Below are positions 1-8,123 of a stretch of DNA of 14,909 bases, in pieces. The notes below the pieces were generated by a model. The model had not been told where the DNA came from, made no database searches, and saw only the letters and a program-made list of their open reading frames with translations. Location: positions 1 through 14,909 of the forward strand of contig JAQVNJ010000146.1 of the NCBI GenBank assembly GCA_028703175.1, read 5' to 3'. Made by a program: the position numbers and the translations under genes. Within the stretch, counting starts at the first letter, position 1, and each line of letters begins with the position of its first letter. Origin of the DNA: JAAYCB01 sp012744395. GTDB taxonomy: Bacteria; Planctomycetota; Planctomycetia; Pirellulales; Thermoguttaceae.

Positions 1-2
1 AA

Positions 3-1211
3 TCTACTCCAGAGTTCCGCCAGTTATTCCGGTCCCGTAAACCTGGGCGCCGCACTCGGCATGCGGCGACCAATGGGTTCACTCTAGTTGAACTATTGGT
101 TGTGATCGCCATCATCGGAATCTTGATCGCACTGCTTCTTCCAGCGGTGCAGGCTGCTCGTGAAGCGGCACGGCGCTCGCAATGCACGAACAATTTGAAG
201 CAGTTGGTGCTCGCGGCGCACAACTTTCACGACGTCCACAAACGGTTTCCTACCGGGACAAAGGATCCAATGTGGATGGATGGGTACCGGCGAGCCGATA
301 CGGGGGGAATTCTCAATGTCGTGGACATCTACTCTTTCCGTGTCTCGCTTCTGCCATTCGTCGAGCAGCAGGCACTCTACAACATGATCACGGGTTACTT
401 GCAGCAAGCGGCGGCGTCCAACCCGTACGAGTGGAAGACCGATGATGGGGAAGCAAACATCCCACTTGCCTGGAATGCAAATCGAATGTATGACGGCAAG
501 GCAAACCCGTTTGTGACCCAGATTCCGGGATATGTGTGCCCCTCCGACATTGACAGTGCGCGCGGTGCCGCGTCGACCGTCTTGGGGCGGACGAATTACG
601 TAGGAAATCGCGGCGATATACAGCTGTATGATACGTGGCACGAGAATCGGGGCTTTTTCGCGCCTGGAGACAAACTGCCCCTCGATATCGGCGCCGTTCG
701 AGACGGGACGAGCAATACGATCTTCCTCTCCGAAGTCGGCACTGGTCGAGCCGACGGGACGGATATCGGCTTGAGGTCGGCAATTGTGACCGACGTGTTG
801 GTCGATCCGCTCGCGGAGGTTCCCGCCGCGTGCCTGGCACGACGCGGACCGAACAACACGGTCGTGGGATCGACAAGCAGCAGCAAAGGAACGCGCTGGG
901 GAGACTCGCGCAATTGGTATGGCATCTTCAACACGATTCTCCCACCGAACTCACCGTCCTGCGGGAGCGAGCGCAACGCGCTGATATCGGCATCCAGCTA
1001 TCACCCCGGAGGGGTCAATGTCGCCATGGCTGATGGGTCCGTAACGTTCATTAGCGATACGATTGATGCGGGCGATCCAACGAAGTTTTCCGGGGAAGGG
1101 ATGCCCGGCTTCACAGTCGGTTCGCCCCAGCGCTATACCGGACCATCGACGTACGGTGTATGGGGGGCGCTTGGCACGCGTGCGGGCGGCGAGGCGGCGG
1201 CGTTGCCCTAA
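3..1211 (+). CDS. DUF1559 prepilin-like (major-pilin-like) protein, 5' end outside window
   Basis: The reading frame is open from base 3 with no in-frame ATG before the prepilin motif, so the true start lies upstream of the window. A TTG at 96 falls inside the hydrophobic helix and is not the start. A basic leader (RSRKPGRRTRHAATNG) precedes FTLVELLVVIAIIGILIALLLP, the type III signal peptide of type IV pilins; cleavage is expected after the Gly at 75-77. AREAARRSQCTNNLKQ follows, as is typical of DUF1559. Near the C-terminus, His (1002-1004), nine residues, then Asp-Gly (1032-1037) form the H-x9-DG signature, and the ending YGVWGALGTRAGGE is common in this family. Such proteins form large paralogous families in Planctomycetota. 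They are presumed to be exported pseudopilins, but their function is poorly known. Its base composition and codon choice look less GC-biased than the efflux and pilus genes to the right. Confidence 0.93.
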   Translation, partial: STPEFRQLFRSRKPGRRTRHAATNGFTLVELLVVIAIIGILIALLLPAVQAAREAARRSQCTNNLKQLVLAAHNFHDVHKRFPTGTKDPMWMDGYRRADTGGILNVVDIYSFRVSLLPFVEQQALYNMITGYLQQAAASNPYEWKTDDGEANIPLAWNANRMYDGKANPFVTQIPGYVCPSDIDSARGAASTVLGRTNYVGNRGDIQLYDTWHENRGFFAPGDKLPLDIGAVRDGTSNTIFLSEVGTGRADGTDIGLRSAIVTDVLVDPLAEVPAACLARRGPNNTVVGSTSSSKGTRWGDSRNWYGIFNTILPPNSPSCGSERNALISASSYHPGGVNVAMADGSVTFISDTIDAGDPTKFSGEGMPGFTVGSPQRYTGPSTYGVWGALGTRAGGEAAALP

Positions 1212-1431
1212 CCAGAGAACGTACAGCCGACGACGAATCCGAGTTGTCGCTGACGCTTGGTGGTTGCTACCTGTTGATCGCGCGCGGCGTATTAGGCTTG
1301 TGATCTGGGAGTTGGCGGGTGACTGGGGTGAAGGGAGTCCCAGGCAGGCTATCCGAGGCGCTGGGCGCGAATCGGCCACCGAGGCAATTGTGAACTGCCG
1401 ATAGACATCCAGGTAAGGTGAGGCCAGTCGA

Positions 1432-1893
1432 ATGAAGTTGCACTGCAAACAGTCGGGCGCAATCTGCATTGCGATTCTAATTGGCGTGTCCGCGGGCTGC
1501 GGTACGCAGACAATCTCTACAGACGCCGTGGAAGGCACGATCACGCTCAGCGGTGTGCCCGTTGAGGGCGCGAATGTGATGTTCAGCCCGGTGACGGAGG
1601 GGCAGGGCGCCCCTGCTTATGGCAGGACGGACGCAGAAGGGCGCTACAAGCTGCAGACCCAACAAGGGGCCGTGGACGCGGGGACGACACCCGGTGAATA
1701 CAAGGTGACCGTCTCAAAGGTCGAGTTGGTCGGGACGGGCAAGTTCGAGACGACTCCGGAGGGGAAGCGGGAGGAGATCGTCGAGTCAACAGACGTTCTC
1801 CCGAAGAGGTACAAGTCCGGCCAGGAGACGCCGCTGCGGGCGACGGTCGAGGCGGGCAAGACGAACGTTTTCGATTTTGACCTGGAAGGGTAG
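1432..1893 (+). CDS. small lipoprotein with transthyretin/carboxypeptidase-regulatory-like domain
   Basis: This 153-residue protein begins with a signal peptide (basic start, hydrophobic core AICIAILIGV) that ends in SAGC. Cys23 is the likely lipidation site, although Ser at -3 is not the best lipobox residue. The rest reads as a beta-sandwich of the carboxypeptidase-regulatory-like type: VEGTITLSGVPVEGANVMFSP, then GRTDAEGRYKL, then PGEYKVTVSKVE, ending KTNVFDFDLEG. Planctomycetota encode many such short lipoproteins, often just downstream of DUF1559 genes, as here. The role is unknown; an envelope or surface-associated accessory is an inference. AAGGTGAGG at 1415-1423 is a good ribosome binding site 8 nt before the ATG. 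The 220-bp gap after the DUF1559 gene shows no clear promoter or terminator. A 5-bp GC hairpin (1898-1912) follows the stop without a T-run. Confidence 0.85.
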   Translation: MKLHCKQSGAICIAILIGVSAGCGTQTISTDAVEGTITLSGVPVEGANVMFSPVTEGQGAPAYGRTDAEGRYKLQTQQGAVDAGTTPGEYKVTVSKVELVGTGKFETTPEGKREEIVESTDVLPKRYKSGQETPLRATVEAGKTNVFDFDLEG

Positions 1894-1904
1894 CGATCCG
1901 CCGG

Positions 1905-2345
1905 TCAGGCGGGGCGGGCGACGAGCCGGCGGGCGGCCTGCGCGGCCACCAGCTGGCAGGGGAGGCAGTAGTCGGCCTTCTTTTTCCCCGGCGGGAACGT
2001 GACCTGTTCATAGGCGGTCAGGTGGCCCTCGGCCTGGTGATCGGCGACGTGGCCGTAGAGGCTGAGGAGGAAATCGTCGCGGCGGCCGAGCGCCCAGAGA
2101 CCGCTGAGATAGTCGTCGAGGTGCCCCTCGAATCGCGTCATTCCGCAGAACTGCCCGCCGCCGCTGTGGGCCGCGAAGCGACGACGCGGGCGGCCCGGTC
2201 GGCGGGCAGGACGCCGCTGGAGAGCAGTTCCGGCCAGTAGCGGTAGTTCGTATAGGAGGCGTCGCGGGTGCCGGTCGCCCGCGGCGGAAGCCGCCAGTCG
2301 CCGGGTTCCGCCGGCCAGGTGGCTCGGATCGGGCGGCGGGAAATT
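1905..2345 (-). pseudogene. decayed 3' remnant of an unidentified gene, frameshifted
   Basis: Two minus-strand reading frames each read like real protein and join across a frameshift. The upstream part (about 2345 to 2170) gives PIRATWPAEPGDWRLPPRA, then TGTRDASYTNYRYWPELL and SSGVLPADRAARVVA. The downstream part (about 2180 to 1905) gives HSGGGQFCGMTRFEGHLDDY, LSGLWALGRRDDFLLSLYGH, then TAYEQVTFPPGKKKADYCLP, ending RRLVARPA and TGA. The switch near 2165-2180 fits a single-base deletion (or two-base insertion). No convincing start or N-terminal part exists between here and the tetR promoter, so the gene also looks truncated at its 5' end. I do not recognise the family. The aromatic-rich helical pattern would suit the C-terminal part of a larger enzyme, but that is only a guess. 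A sequencing error at the shift could mimic part of this. Confidence 0.6.
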
Positions 2346-2450
2346 TTCGCGATTTCCGGCCGTCTGTCGTAACGGCATATCTGGCTGGTGGTTAGGGCAT
2401 TTTGCGCGGCAGAAATCGGGTCTGAAAAGGGGGAAATCCGTGACGGTTCC

Positions 2451-2479
2451 TTGACGGAAACGAACGTTTGTTCTATATC
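2451..2479 (+). promoter_or_regulatory. predicted sigma70 promoter of the tetR-RND operon with palindromic operator
   Basis: TTGACG (2451-2456) and TATATC (2474-2479) are separated by exactly 17 bp. The spacer holds the near-perfect palindrome AACGAACGTTTGTT (2459-2472; one mismatched pair), centred almost on the spacer midpoint. A TetR dimer bound there would block RNA polymerase, so autorepression of the operon is a natural inference. The start of transcription would be near 2486, leaving a leader of about 90 nt before the tetR ATG. Confidence 0.55.
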
Positions 2480-2500
2480 TATTCAGGGGCTTGTCAACCG

Positions 2501-2532
2501 ATTCCCAGTTTGGAGCTTGGGAACGAACTGGG
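2501..2532. repeat. degenerate copy of interspersed TTCCCA...TGGGAA palindrome
   Basis: The stretch TTCCCAGTTTGGAGCTTGGG plus AACGA resembles the intact hairpin repeat at 11383-11406, but its left arm has decayed (only TTCCCA/TGGGAA still pair). A different perfect 7-bp inverted repeat, CCCAGTT (2504-2510) with AACTGGG (2526-2532), is present over the same bases. It lies in the predicted tetR leader, between promoter and ribosome binding site. Confidence 0.5.
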
Positions 2533-2575
2533 CTGTGGGCAAGGATCGCCACAGAAGAATGAGGAGACAGGACCC

Positions 2576-3259
2576 ATGGTCGAGACGACCGTCGCGACGG
2601 ACACCCGGCAATCGGTGCTGATCGCCGCGGGCGAATTGTTTGCCGAGAAGGGGCTGGGGGGGACGAGCGTTCGCGAGATCGTCGCCAAGGCGGGGGCGAC
2701 CCTGTCGGCGGTGAATTACCATTTCGGATCGAAGCAGCAGCTGTACCTGGAGGCGATTCGCCACGCGCTGCACGCGCGCATCGGCCTGGCCGACGCCTTG
2801 GCGAGCGTGCGGCCCGACCAGATCGCCAACCAGCGGGACGCGGCGGAGGCTCTCTACCGCCTGGTCCGCGAGTTCTTCTTCAACTACATCGCCCCCGAGC
2901 GGCCCGGCTGGTACGGCCGGCTGATCAATCGCGCGGTGATCGACGACCACCCGGAGGCGGTGGAGACGATCGTCGAGGTTCTCCGCCCGGCCGACGAGGT
3001 TCTGCGGGAGCTGCTCCTGAAGCACGTCCCCAACATGACGCGCGAGTCGGCCGACTTCTGGAATTGCTGCGTCAGTGGGCAGATTCACTATTTTCTGATG
3101 GCTCAGCGGGTGATCGTGCAACTGACCGGGCGGGAGGCCTACGACCGCGCGTTCCTCGAGGCGGCGGCGGACTATGTGGCGGTGCAGTCCGTTCGCGCGT
3201 TGGGATTGCCCGAGCCAGACAGTCGGGGTTCGCACGAAGGCCGCGAGGTGGAGCGATGA
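2576..3259 (+). CDS. TetR/AcrR-family repressor, CecR (YbiH)-like
   Basis: The 227-residue protein starts at the ATG at 2576, preceded by GAGGAG (2561-2566); an upstream TTG at 2468 overlaps the promoter and is rejected. Residues about 10-58 form the TetR helix-turn-helix: RQSVLIAAGELFAEKG, then TSVREIVAKAGATLSAVNYH, then FGSKQQLYLEA. The C-terminal part (PERPGWYGRLINRAVIDDHP, then the IHYFLMAQRVIVQLTG helix) resembles the ligand-binding domain of CecR/YbiH regulators, which in Escherichia coli control an efflux system. The gene is first in an operon with an RND adaptor and pump; its stop overlaps the adaptor start in ATGA. Local repression of the pump genes, released by a drug-like ligand, is inferred from this arrangement and the palindrome in the promoter. 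Assignment to TetR is firm; the CecR subgroup is likely but less certain. Confidence 0.92.
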   Translation: MVETTVATDTRQSVLIAAGELFAEKGLGGTSVREIVAKAGATLSAVNYHFGSKQQLYLEAIRHALHARIGLADALASVRPDQIANQRDAAEALYRLVREFFFNYIAPERPGWYGRLINRAVIDDHPEAVETIVEVLRPADEVLRELLLKHVPNMTRESADFWNCCVSGQIHYFLMAQRVIVQLTGREAYDRAFLEAAADYVAVQSVRALGLPEPDSRGSHEGREVER

Positions 3260-4707
3260 CCAGAGAGGGGACGATCGCGGCGCCGCCGGAGCGCCGCGGA
3301 CCGGATGTCGAGCAGGCCGAGGAGCCGCAAGCTCCCCGAGGAACATCGACCAGGCTCCCGGCCCGGTTGATCGCGCGGCGGATTTCGATCGCGGCTCTGG
3401 CCCTGCTCCTGGCGGCGGTCCTGGCGGCCGGCGTCCATGCCTGGCGGTCGGCGCCGGCCGGTCCGGACGGCGGCGCGGCGGTGGGAGAGGCGGCGGCGGA
3501 GGCCCGCCTGGTCAAGACGGTCGAAGTCCCGCCGGGGCGGTCGGTGGTCGAGCGGTCGTTTCCGGGCGTGACGCGGGCGTCGCGCGAGACCAGGCTCGCC
3601 TTTCGCGTCTCCGGGCCGATCGATCGGTTCGACGTGAAGGTCGGCCAACGGGTGGCCAAGGGCGCGCTGCTGGCGCGGATCGATCCGCGCGATTTCGAGC
3701 TGGCCGTGGCCCGGGTCGAAGCCGGGCTGGTCGAGGCGCGGGCCGGGCTGAAGGCGATGCGCGCCGGCGCCCGGGACGAGGACGTCCAGGCCCTCGAGGC
3801 CAAGCTGGAAGGCGCCCGAGCGCAGCGGGACGAGGCCCGGCGGATCTACGACCGCGTCAAGGCCCTGTACGAGGAGAAGGCGGCCGCCCGGGCCCAGTAC
3901 GAAGCGGCGATGGCCGGCGCGGAGGTCGCCGAGGCGGCGGTGCGGGCCGTCGAGCAGGAGCTGGAGAAGGCCACCAGCGGCGCGCGGGTCGAGGAGATCG
4001 AGGGGATGGAGGCCAAGATCGCGATGCTCCAGACGCAGCGGGGGGCCGCGGAGAACGCCCTGGCCGACACCCGATTGCTGGCGCCGTTTGACGGCTACGT
4101 TGCGCAGAAATTCGCCGAAACCCACGAAACCGTGGCGGCCGGGCAGCCGATCGTGACCCTCCTCCAGTGCGAGACGATCGAGGTGACCGTCGGCGTGCCC
4201 GAGGACGTGCTCGTCCAGCAGGATCGGTTCCGCCGTTTTCAAGTCGAGTTGGACGCCTATCCGGGGCAGCGCTACGAGGCCGAACTGTACGAGGTCGGGC
4301 CGGCAATCCAGCTGGGGAAGCTCTCCTATCCGCTGACCGTTCGGATCGCCGCGCCGGAGGACTGCATCGTCCGCCCGGGCATGACGGCCACGGTGCGGAT
4401 CGTCCAGGACGCGGCCGGCGCGGAGGCGGAGGTCGCCCTGCCGCTGGCCGCCACCCTCCGCGACGCCGACGGGAGCTGCCACGTGTGGGTCGTCGACGCG
4501 GCGACGAGCCGGGTCCGCAAGCGGGCCGTGACCGTCGGGGAACTGGGCTCCGGGGGCGTGGAAATCCGCTCCGGCCTGAGCCCCGGTGAACGGGTCGTTT
4601 CCGCGGGCGCGAGCTTCCTCCACGATGGCCAGCGGGTCCGCCTGGGAGAGACCGCCGGCCAGCGGTCCGGCGGCAGGCCAGCGGCGAAGGGGCAGGGTGG
4701 GGGATGA
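3256..4707 (+). CDS. RND efflux periplasmic adaptor (HlyD/AcrA family membrane fusion protein)
   Basis: The start is the ATG of the ATGA overlap with tetR (3256), giving 483 residues; GAGGTGGAG lies just upstream. A Pro/Glu-rich cytoplasmic tail is followed by one membrane anchor at about residues 43-63 (ISIAALALLLAAVLAAGVHA). There is no lipobox, so it is anchored by the helix and not by lipid. The barrel-sandwich half motif VSGPIDRFDVKVGQRVAKGA is followed by a long Ala/Glu-rich coiled-coil hairpin (about 150-260), then the second half ADTRLLAPFDGYVAQKFAET. Beta-barrel and membrane-proximal domains follow (IRSGLSPGERVVSAGASFL). The adaptor would bridge the inner-membrane pump encoded next to an outer-membrane channel, which is not encoded here. 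The stop overlaps the pump start in ATGA, indicating translational coupling. Confidence 0.93.
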   Translation: MTREGTIAAPPERRGPDVEQAEEPQAPRGTSTRLPARLIARRISIAALALLLAAVLAAGVHAWRSAPAGPDGGAAVGEAAAEARLVKTVEVPPGRSVVERSFPGVTRASRETRLAFRVSGPIDRFDVKVGQRVAKGALLARIDPRDFELAVARVEAGLVEARAGLKAMRAGARDEDVQALEAKLEGARAQRDEARRIYDRVKALYEEKAAARAQYEAAMAGAEVAEAAVRAVEQELEKATSGARVEEIEGMEAKIAMLQTQRGAAENALADTRLLAPFDGYVAQKFAETHETVAAGQPIVTLLQCETIEVTVGVPEDVLVQQDRFRRFQVELDAYPGQRYEAELYEVGPAIQLGKLSYPLTVRIAAPEDCIVRPGMTATVRIVQDAAGAEAEVALPLAATLRDADGSCHVWVVDAATSRVRKRAVTVGELGSGGVEIRSGLSPGERVVSAGASFLHDGQRVRLGETAGQRSGGRPAAKGQGGG

Positions 4708-7700
4708 GACTGGTTGAGTTGATCGTCCGGCAACGCACGGTCGTGGTGTTTTCGTGTCTGCTCGTGATGCTCGCCGGCGGCTGGTCGTATTTCCATCTGG
4801 GCCAGCTGGAGGATCCGGAGTTCATCCTGAAGACGGCGCTGGTGATCACCCCGTACCCCGGCGCTGCGCCCGCGGAGGTCGAGCAGCAGGTGACCGACGT
4901 GGTCGAGAAGGCCGTCCAGCGCCTGGATCGGCTGGACAAGGTGCGGTCGATCTCCCGCGCCGGTGTGTCGATCGTCTACGTCGACATCGACGACGCCTGC
5001 CGCGGCGACCAGATGCCGCAGATCTGGGACGAGCTGCGGCGGAAGGTCGGCGAAGCGCAGGCGGAGCTGCCTCCGGACGCCGGCCGATCGGTCGTCCGCG
5101 ACGATTTCGGCGACGTCTACGGCATCGTCCTGGCGCTGAGCGGGGAGGGTTTTTCGTCCGCCGAGTTGAAGCGGGCGGCCGACACGATGCAGCGGGAGCT
5201 GCTGCTCGTGGAGGATGTGGCGCGGGTGGAAATCTGGGGCGCGCAGCGCGAGACGATCGAGGTGGAGATTTCGCGGGCGAAGATGGCCGAGCTCCGCGTC
5301 CACCCGCAGGCGATCCTGGAGACGCTCGCCCGGCAGAACAAGATGGTCGACGCGGGCAACCTGGAGATCGGCGGGGAGACGGTGCGGCTGGCCCCTTCGG
5401 GCGGTTTCCAGTCGGTCGACGAGATCGGCGACCTGGTGGTCCGCCAGTCTCTGGCCGCGTTGCCCAGCGATGCGCTCGCCGCGTTGGGGTCGGAGAGCGA
5501 CCTGGTCCTGCTCCGCGACGTGGCGACGATCTCGCGGAGCTACCTCGATCCGCCGCTGACGATGATGCGTTTCAACGGCAAGCAGGCGCTGGGTCTGGCG
5601 ATCTCGGCGGTCTCCGGCGGGAACGTCGTGCGGATGGGCGAGGCGGTGGAGAAGCGGGTCGGCGAGCTGCTCGGGGAGATGCCCCTGGGGCTGGAGGTCG
5701 GCGTGGTCTCGTTCCAGGCCGACGACGTGAAGCGGGCGGTGGGCGGGTTCGTGGCCAACCTGGCGATGTCGGTGGCCGTCGTCGTCGGCGTGCTGCTGGT
5801 GACGATGGGGCTGCGGAGCGGCCTGCTGATCGGCAGCAGCCTCGTGCTGACGATTCTCGGCACGCTGGTGTTCCTGCTCTGGGCGGGCGTCGACATGCAG
5901 CGGACGTCGCTGGGGGCGTTCATCATCGCGATGGGGATGCTCGTCGACAACGCGATCGTCGTGACCGAGGGGATTCTCGTCCGGCTGCAACGGGGCGAGG
6001 AGCGGGCCGAGGCGATCGCCCGGCCGGTCGCCGCGGCCGCCCTGCCGCTGCTGGGCGCCACGCTCGTGGCGATTCTGGCCTTCCTGCCGATCTACATTTC
6101 GGAGGACGCGACGGGCGAGTATTGCGAGAGCCTGTTCCTGGTCGTGGGGATTTCGCTGGGTTTGAGCTGGGTCTTGGCGATGACCCAGACGCCCGTCTTC
6201 TGCGACCTGTTTTTGAAGGTCAAGCGCGGCCGCGAGGGGACCGATCCGCACGCCGGCTGGCCCTACCGGCTGTACCGGCGGACTTTGAGGCTGGCGCTCG
6301 GTCACCGGCGGCTGGCGGTGGCGGCGGCCGTGGCGCTGCTCGTGGCGGCGGGCGTGGGCTTCCTCTCCGCCGAGCGGATTTTCTTTCCCATCGCGACGCG
6401 GGCCCAGTTCATGGTCGACTACTGGCTGCCCGAATCGGCGCGGATCGAGCGGGTCTCCGAGGACATGCGGGCGATCGAGGCCCACCTCGCCCGGCAGCCG
6501 GAAGTCACCGGCACGGCGACGTTCATCGGTTCCGGCCCGCCGCGGTTCTACCTCCCCTACGAGCCGGAGATGATGCGGTCGTGCTATGGCCAGATGATTG
6601 TCAACGTCCGCTCGTGGCGCGAGATCGAGCGGCTCGTCGGTCCGCTGGAAGACTACCTGGCCGACCATTTTCCGCAGGCCGAGCCGCGGGTCCGGCGGTT
6701 TGGACTGGGGCCGACGACGAAGTACGAAATCGAGGCCCGGTTCAGCGGTCCGGACCCGGCGGTGCTCCGCCGGCTGGCCGACGAGGCGAAGCGGATCATG
6801 CGGTCCGATCCGCAGACCCGCAGCGTCGGCGACGACTGGCGGCAGCCGGTGAAGACCTGCGTGCCGGTCTACTCGCAGGCGCGGGGGCGGCGGTTCCTGG
6901 TCTCGCGGGCGGAGACGGCCCTGTCGCTCCGCCGGGCAACCAGCGGCCTGCCGGTGGGCTATTACCGGGAAGCCGACCGGCTGTTGCCGATCTTCATCAA
7001 GGCCCCCGAGGAGGAGCGCGACGACATCGACAACCTGGGCAACACGCCGGTCTGGGGCAGCGCGCCGGCAAGCGTCCCGCTGCGGCAACTGGTCAGCGGC
7101 CTGAAGATCGAATGGGAGGACCCGATCATTCACCGCCGCCAGCGCCGCCCGACGATCACCGCCCAGTGCGATCCGAACGGGGCGCTCGCCGACGACGTCT
7201 TCCGGCGGCTCCGTCCGAAGATCGAAGCGATCCGCCTGCCGGCCGATTACCGGCTGGAGTGGGGCGGGCAGCACGACGCTTCGCAGACCGCCCAGAACAT
7301 GGTCTTCTCCCGGCTGCCGATCGCGATGATCCTGATGGCGGTCATCGTCGTCGCCCTGTTCAACAATCTCCGCCAGCCGTTGATCATCCTGCTGACGCTG
7401 CCGCTGGCGATCATCGGGATCACGGCCGGGCTGCTGCTGACCGGGACCCCGTTCGGTTTCATGGCCCTGTTGGGGGCGATGAGCCTGTTCGGCATGCTGA
7501 TCAAGAACGCGGTCGTGCTGCTCGATGAAGTCAATGTCCAGCTCCGCTCGGGCGCGGAGCCCTACGAGGCCCTCGTGCGGGCGTCGGTCAGCCGGATGCG
7601 GCCGGTGATGATGGCCTCGCTGACGACGGTCGCCGGCATGTTGCCGCTGGTGACCGACCCGCTGTTTGACGCGATGGCGATCACGATCATGTTCGGTCTG

Positions 7701-7781
7701 ATGTTTGCGACGGTTTTGACGCTGATCGTGGTGCCGCTGCTCTATGCGATCCTCTACGGGGTGCGGCCGGCGGCGGGCTGA
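4704..7781 (+). CDS. AcrB-type RND efflux pump, inner-membrane permease
   Basis: At 1025 residues this matches the usual length of AcrB-family permeases. It has TM1 near the N-terminus (VVVFSCLLVMLAGGWSYFHL), a porter domain beginning EDPEFILKTALVITPYPGAA, a block of membrane helices, a second porter region after AERIFFPIATRAQFMVDYWL, and a final helix cluster ending ATVLTLIVVPLLYAILYG. The TM4 proton-relay motif reads GMLVDNAIVVTE: Asp415 matches AcrB Asp407, but Asn416 stands where AcrB has Asp408. The TM10 lysine is present (LFGMLIKNAVVLLDE, Lys934, matching Lys940). It should export drugs or other amphiphiles using proton motive force together with the adjacent adaptor. It is the last gene of the overlapping operon. 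No outer-membrane factor and no clear terminator follow. Confidence 0.94.
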   Translation: MRLVELIVRQRTVVVFSCLLVMLAGGWSYFHLGQLEDPEFILKTALVITPYPGAAPAEVEQQVTDVVEKAVQRLDRLDKVRSISRAGVSIVYVDIDDACRGDQMPQIWDELRRKVGEAQAELPPDAGRSVVRDDFGDVYGIVLALSGEGFSSAELKRAADTMQRELLLVEDVARVEIWGAQRETIEVEISRAKMAELRVHPQAILETLARQNKMVDAGNLEIGGETVRLAPSGGFQSVDEIGDLVVRQSLAALPSDALAALGSESDLVLLRDVATISRSYLDPPLTMMRFNGKQALGLAISAVSGGNVVRMGEAVEKRVGELLGEMPLGLEVGVVSFQADDVKRAVGGFVANLAMSVAVVVGVLLVTMGLRSGLLIGSSLVLTILGTLVFLLWAGVDMQRTSLGAFIIAMGMLVDNAIVVTEGILVRLQRGEERAEAIARPVAAAALPLLGATLVAILAFLPIYISEDATGEYCESLFLVVGISLGLSWVLAMTQTPVFCDLFLKVKRGREGTDPHAGWPYRLYRRTLRLALGHRRLAVAAAVALLVAAGVGFLSAERIFFPIATRAQFMVDYWLPESARIERVSEDMRAIEAHLARQPEVTGTATFIGSGPPRFYLPYEPEMMRSCYGQMIVNVRSWREIERLVGPLEDYLADHFPQAEPRVRRFGLGPTTKYEIEARFSGPDPAVLRRLADEAKRIMRSDPQTRSVGDDWRQPVKTCVPVYSQARGRRFLVSRAETALSLRRATSGLPVGYYREADRLLPIFIKAPEEERDDIDNLGNTPVWGSAPASVPLRQLVSGLKIEWEDPIIHRRQRRPTITAQCDPNGALADDVFRRLRPKIEAIRLPADYRLEWGGQHDASQTAQNMVFSRLPIAMILMAVIVVALFNNLRQPLIILLTLPLAIIGITAGLLLTGTPFGFMALLGAMSLFGMLIKNAVVLLDEVNVQLRSGAEPYEALVRASVSRMRPVMMASLTTVAGMLPLVTDPLFDAMAITIMFGLMFATVLTLIVVPLLYAILYGVRPAAG

Positions 7782-7871
7782 CCGGCGTGGCGGCCTTAGC
7801 GGTACTTTCGGGGGGGGCGGATTATGCGGAGCCCGGGGCAGCGGAGCCAATCGCCGCCGGGAATTGCTTAG

Positions 7872-7900
7872 TTGACAGGGCTTGCGCCGAGCATTAGCCT
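7872..7900 (+). promoter_or_regulatory. candidate sigma70 promoter for the first pilus ATPase gene
   Basis: A perfect TTGACA (7872-7877) stands 17 bp from TAGCCT (7895-7900), a weak -10 with three consensus matches. A short inverted repeat CTAAAC (7899-7904) / GTTTAG (7914-7919) overlaps the expected start site. The leader to the ATG at 8124 would be about 215 nt. The -35 match and position after the efflux operon support it; the poor -10 keeps confidence modest. Confidence 0.4.
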
Positions 7901-7929
7901 AAACATAGCTAGGGTTTAGCGAGATTTCC

Positions 7930-8050
7930 GGCCTGGTTTGGGCTTTTTTCTGGTCCGGGCGCGCTCCGGCGGCAGGTCTCGAGTGTGGTTTCTGCATCGT
8001 GCAGGGCTCCCCATGCGTGGCGATTTGCTCGATCAAGCCCAAACCGGCCC
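7930..8050 (+). other. long-range inverted repeat in the leader of the first pilB-like gene
   Basis: The 342-bp gap between pump and ATPase genes holds no credible gene. GGTTTGGGCTT (7935-7945) is the exact complement of AAGCCCAAACC (8035-8045). Extension to 7930 and 8050 adds five more positions with one mismatch and one G-U pair. The 89-nt interior contains a small hairpin CTGCA-tcg-TGCAG (7992-8004) and a GC-rich stretch. If transcribed from the predicted promoter, this would fold as a closed, structured leader. I could not match it to a riboswitch class I know. Confidence 0.4.
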
Positions 8051-8123
8051 GCTCCTCTCTCTTCGCAGCTTCGGAAGATCGCTCTCAAGTCGTACGCGGC
8101 GCTGCCGGCCGCGGGAGTAGCTT

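Noticed and set aside
96..98. TTG as start of the DUF1559 protein
   Set aside because: It would remove the FTLVE prepilin motif that is in frame upstream; the frame is open to the window edge.
2022..2240. Short plus-strand open frame of 72 codons
   Set aside because: It lies antisense to the pseudogene remnant, has no ribosome binding site and has low-complexity Glu/Ala/Arg content.
4326..7850. 1174-codon open frame on the minus strand across the adaptor and pump genes
   Set aside because: It is the antisense shadow of high-GC coding DNA. Its translation is dominated by Arg/His/Pro/Asp runs without any domain, while the plus strand encodes complete, motif-bearing proteins.
7872..7892. Sigma54 promoter upstream of the first ATPase gene
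   Set aside because: TTGACAGGGCTTGC lacks the GG required at -24 relative to the GC; a sigma70 -35 is the better reading.
7980..8045. c-di-GMP (GEMM) riboswitch in the leader
   Set aside because: The position is attractive, but I could not find the conserved core elements or the paired P2/P3 arrangement.
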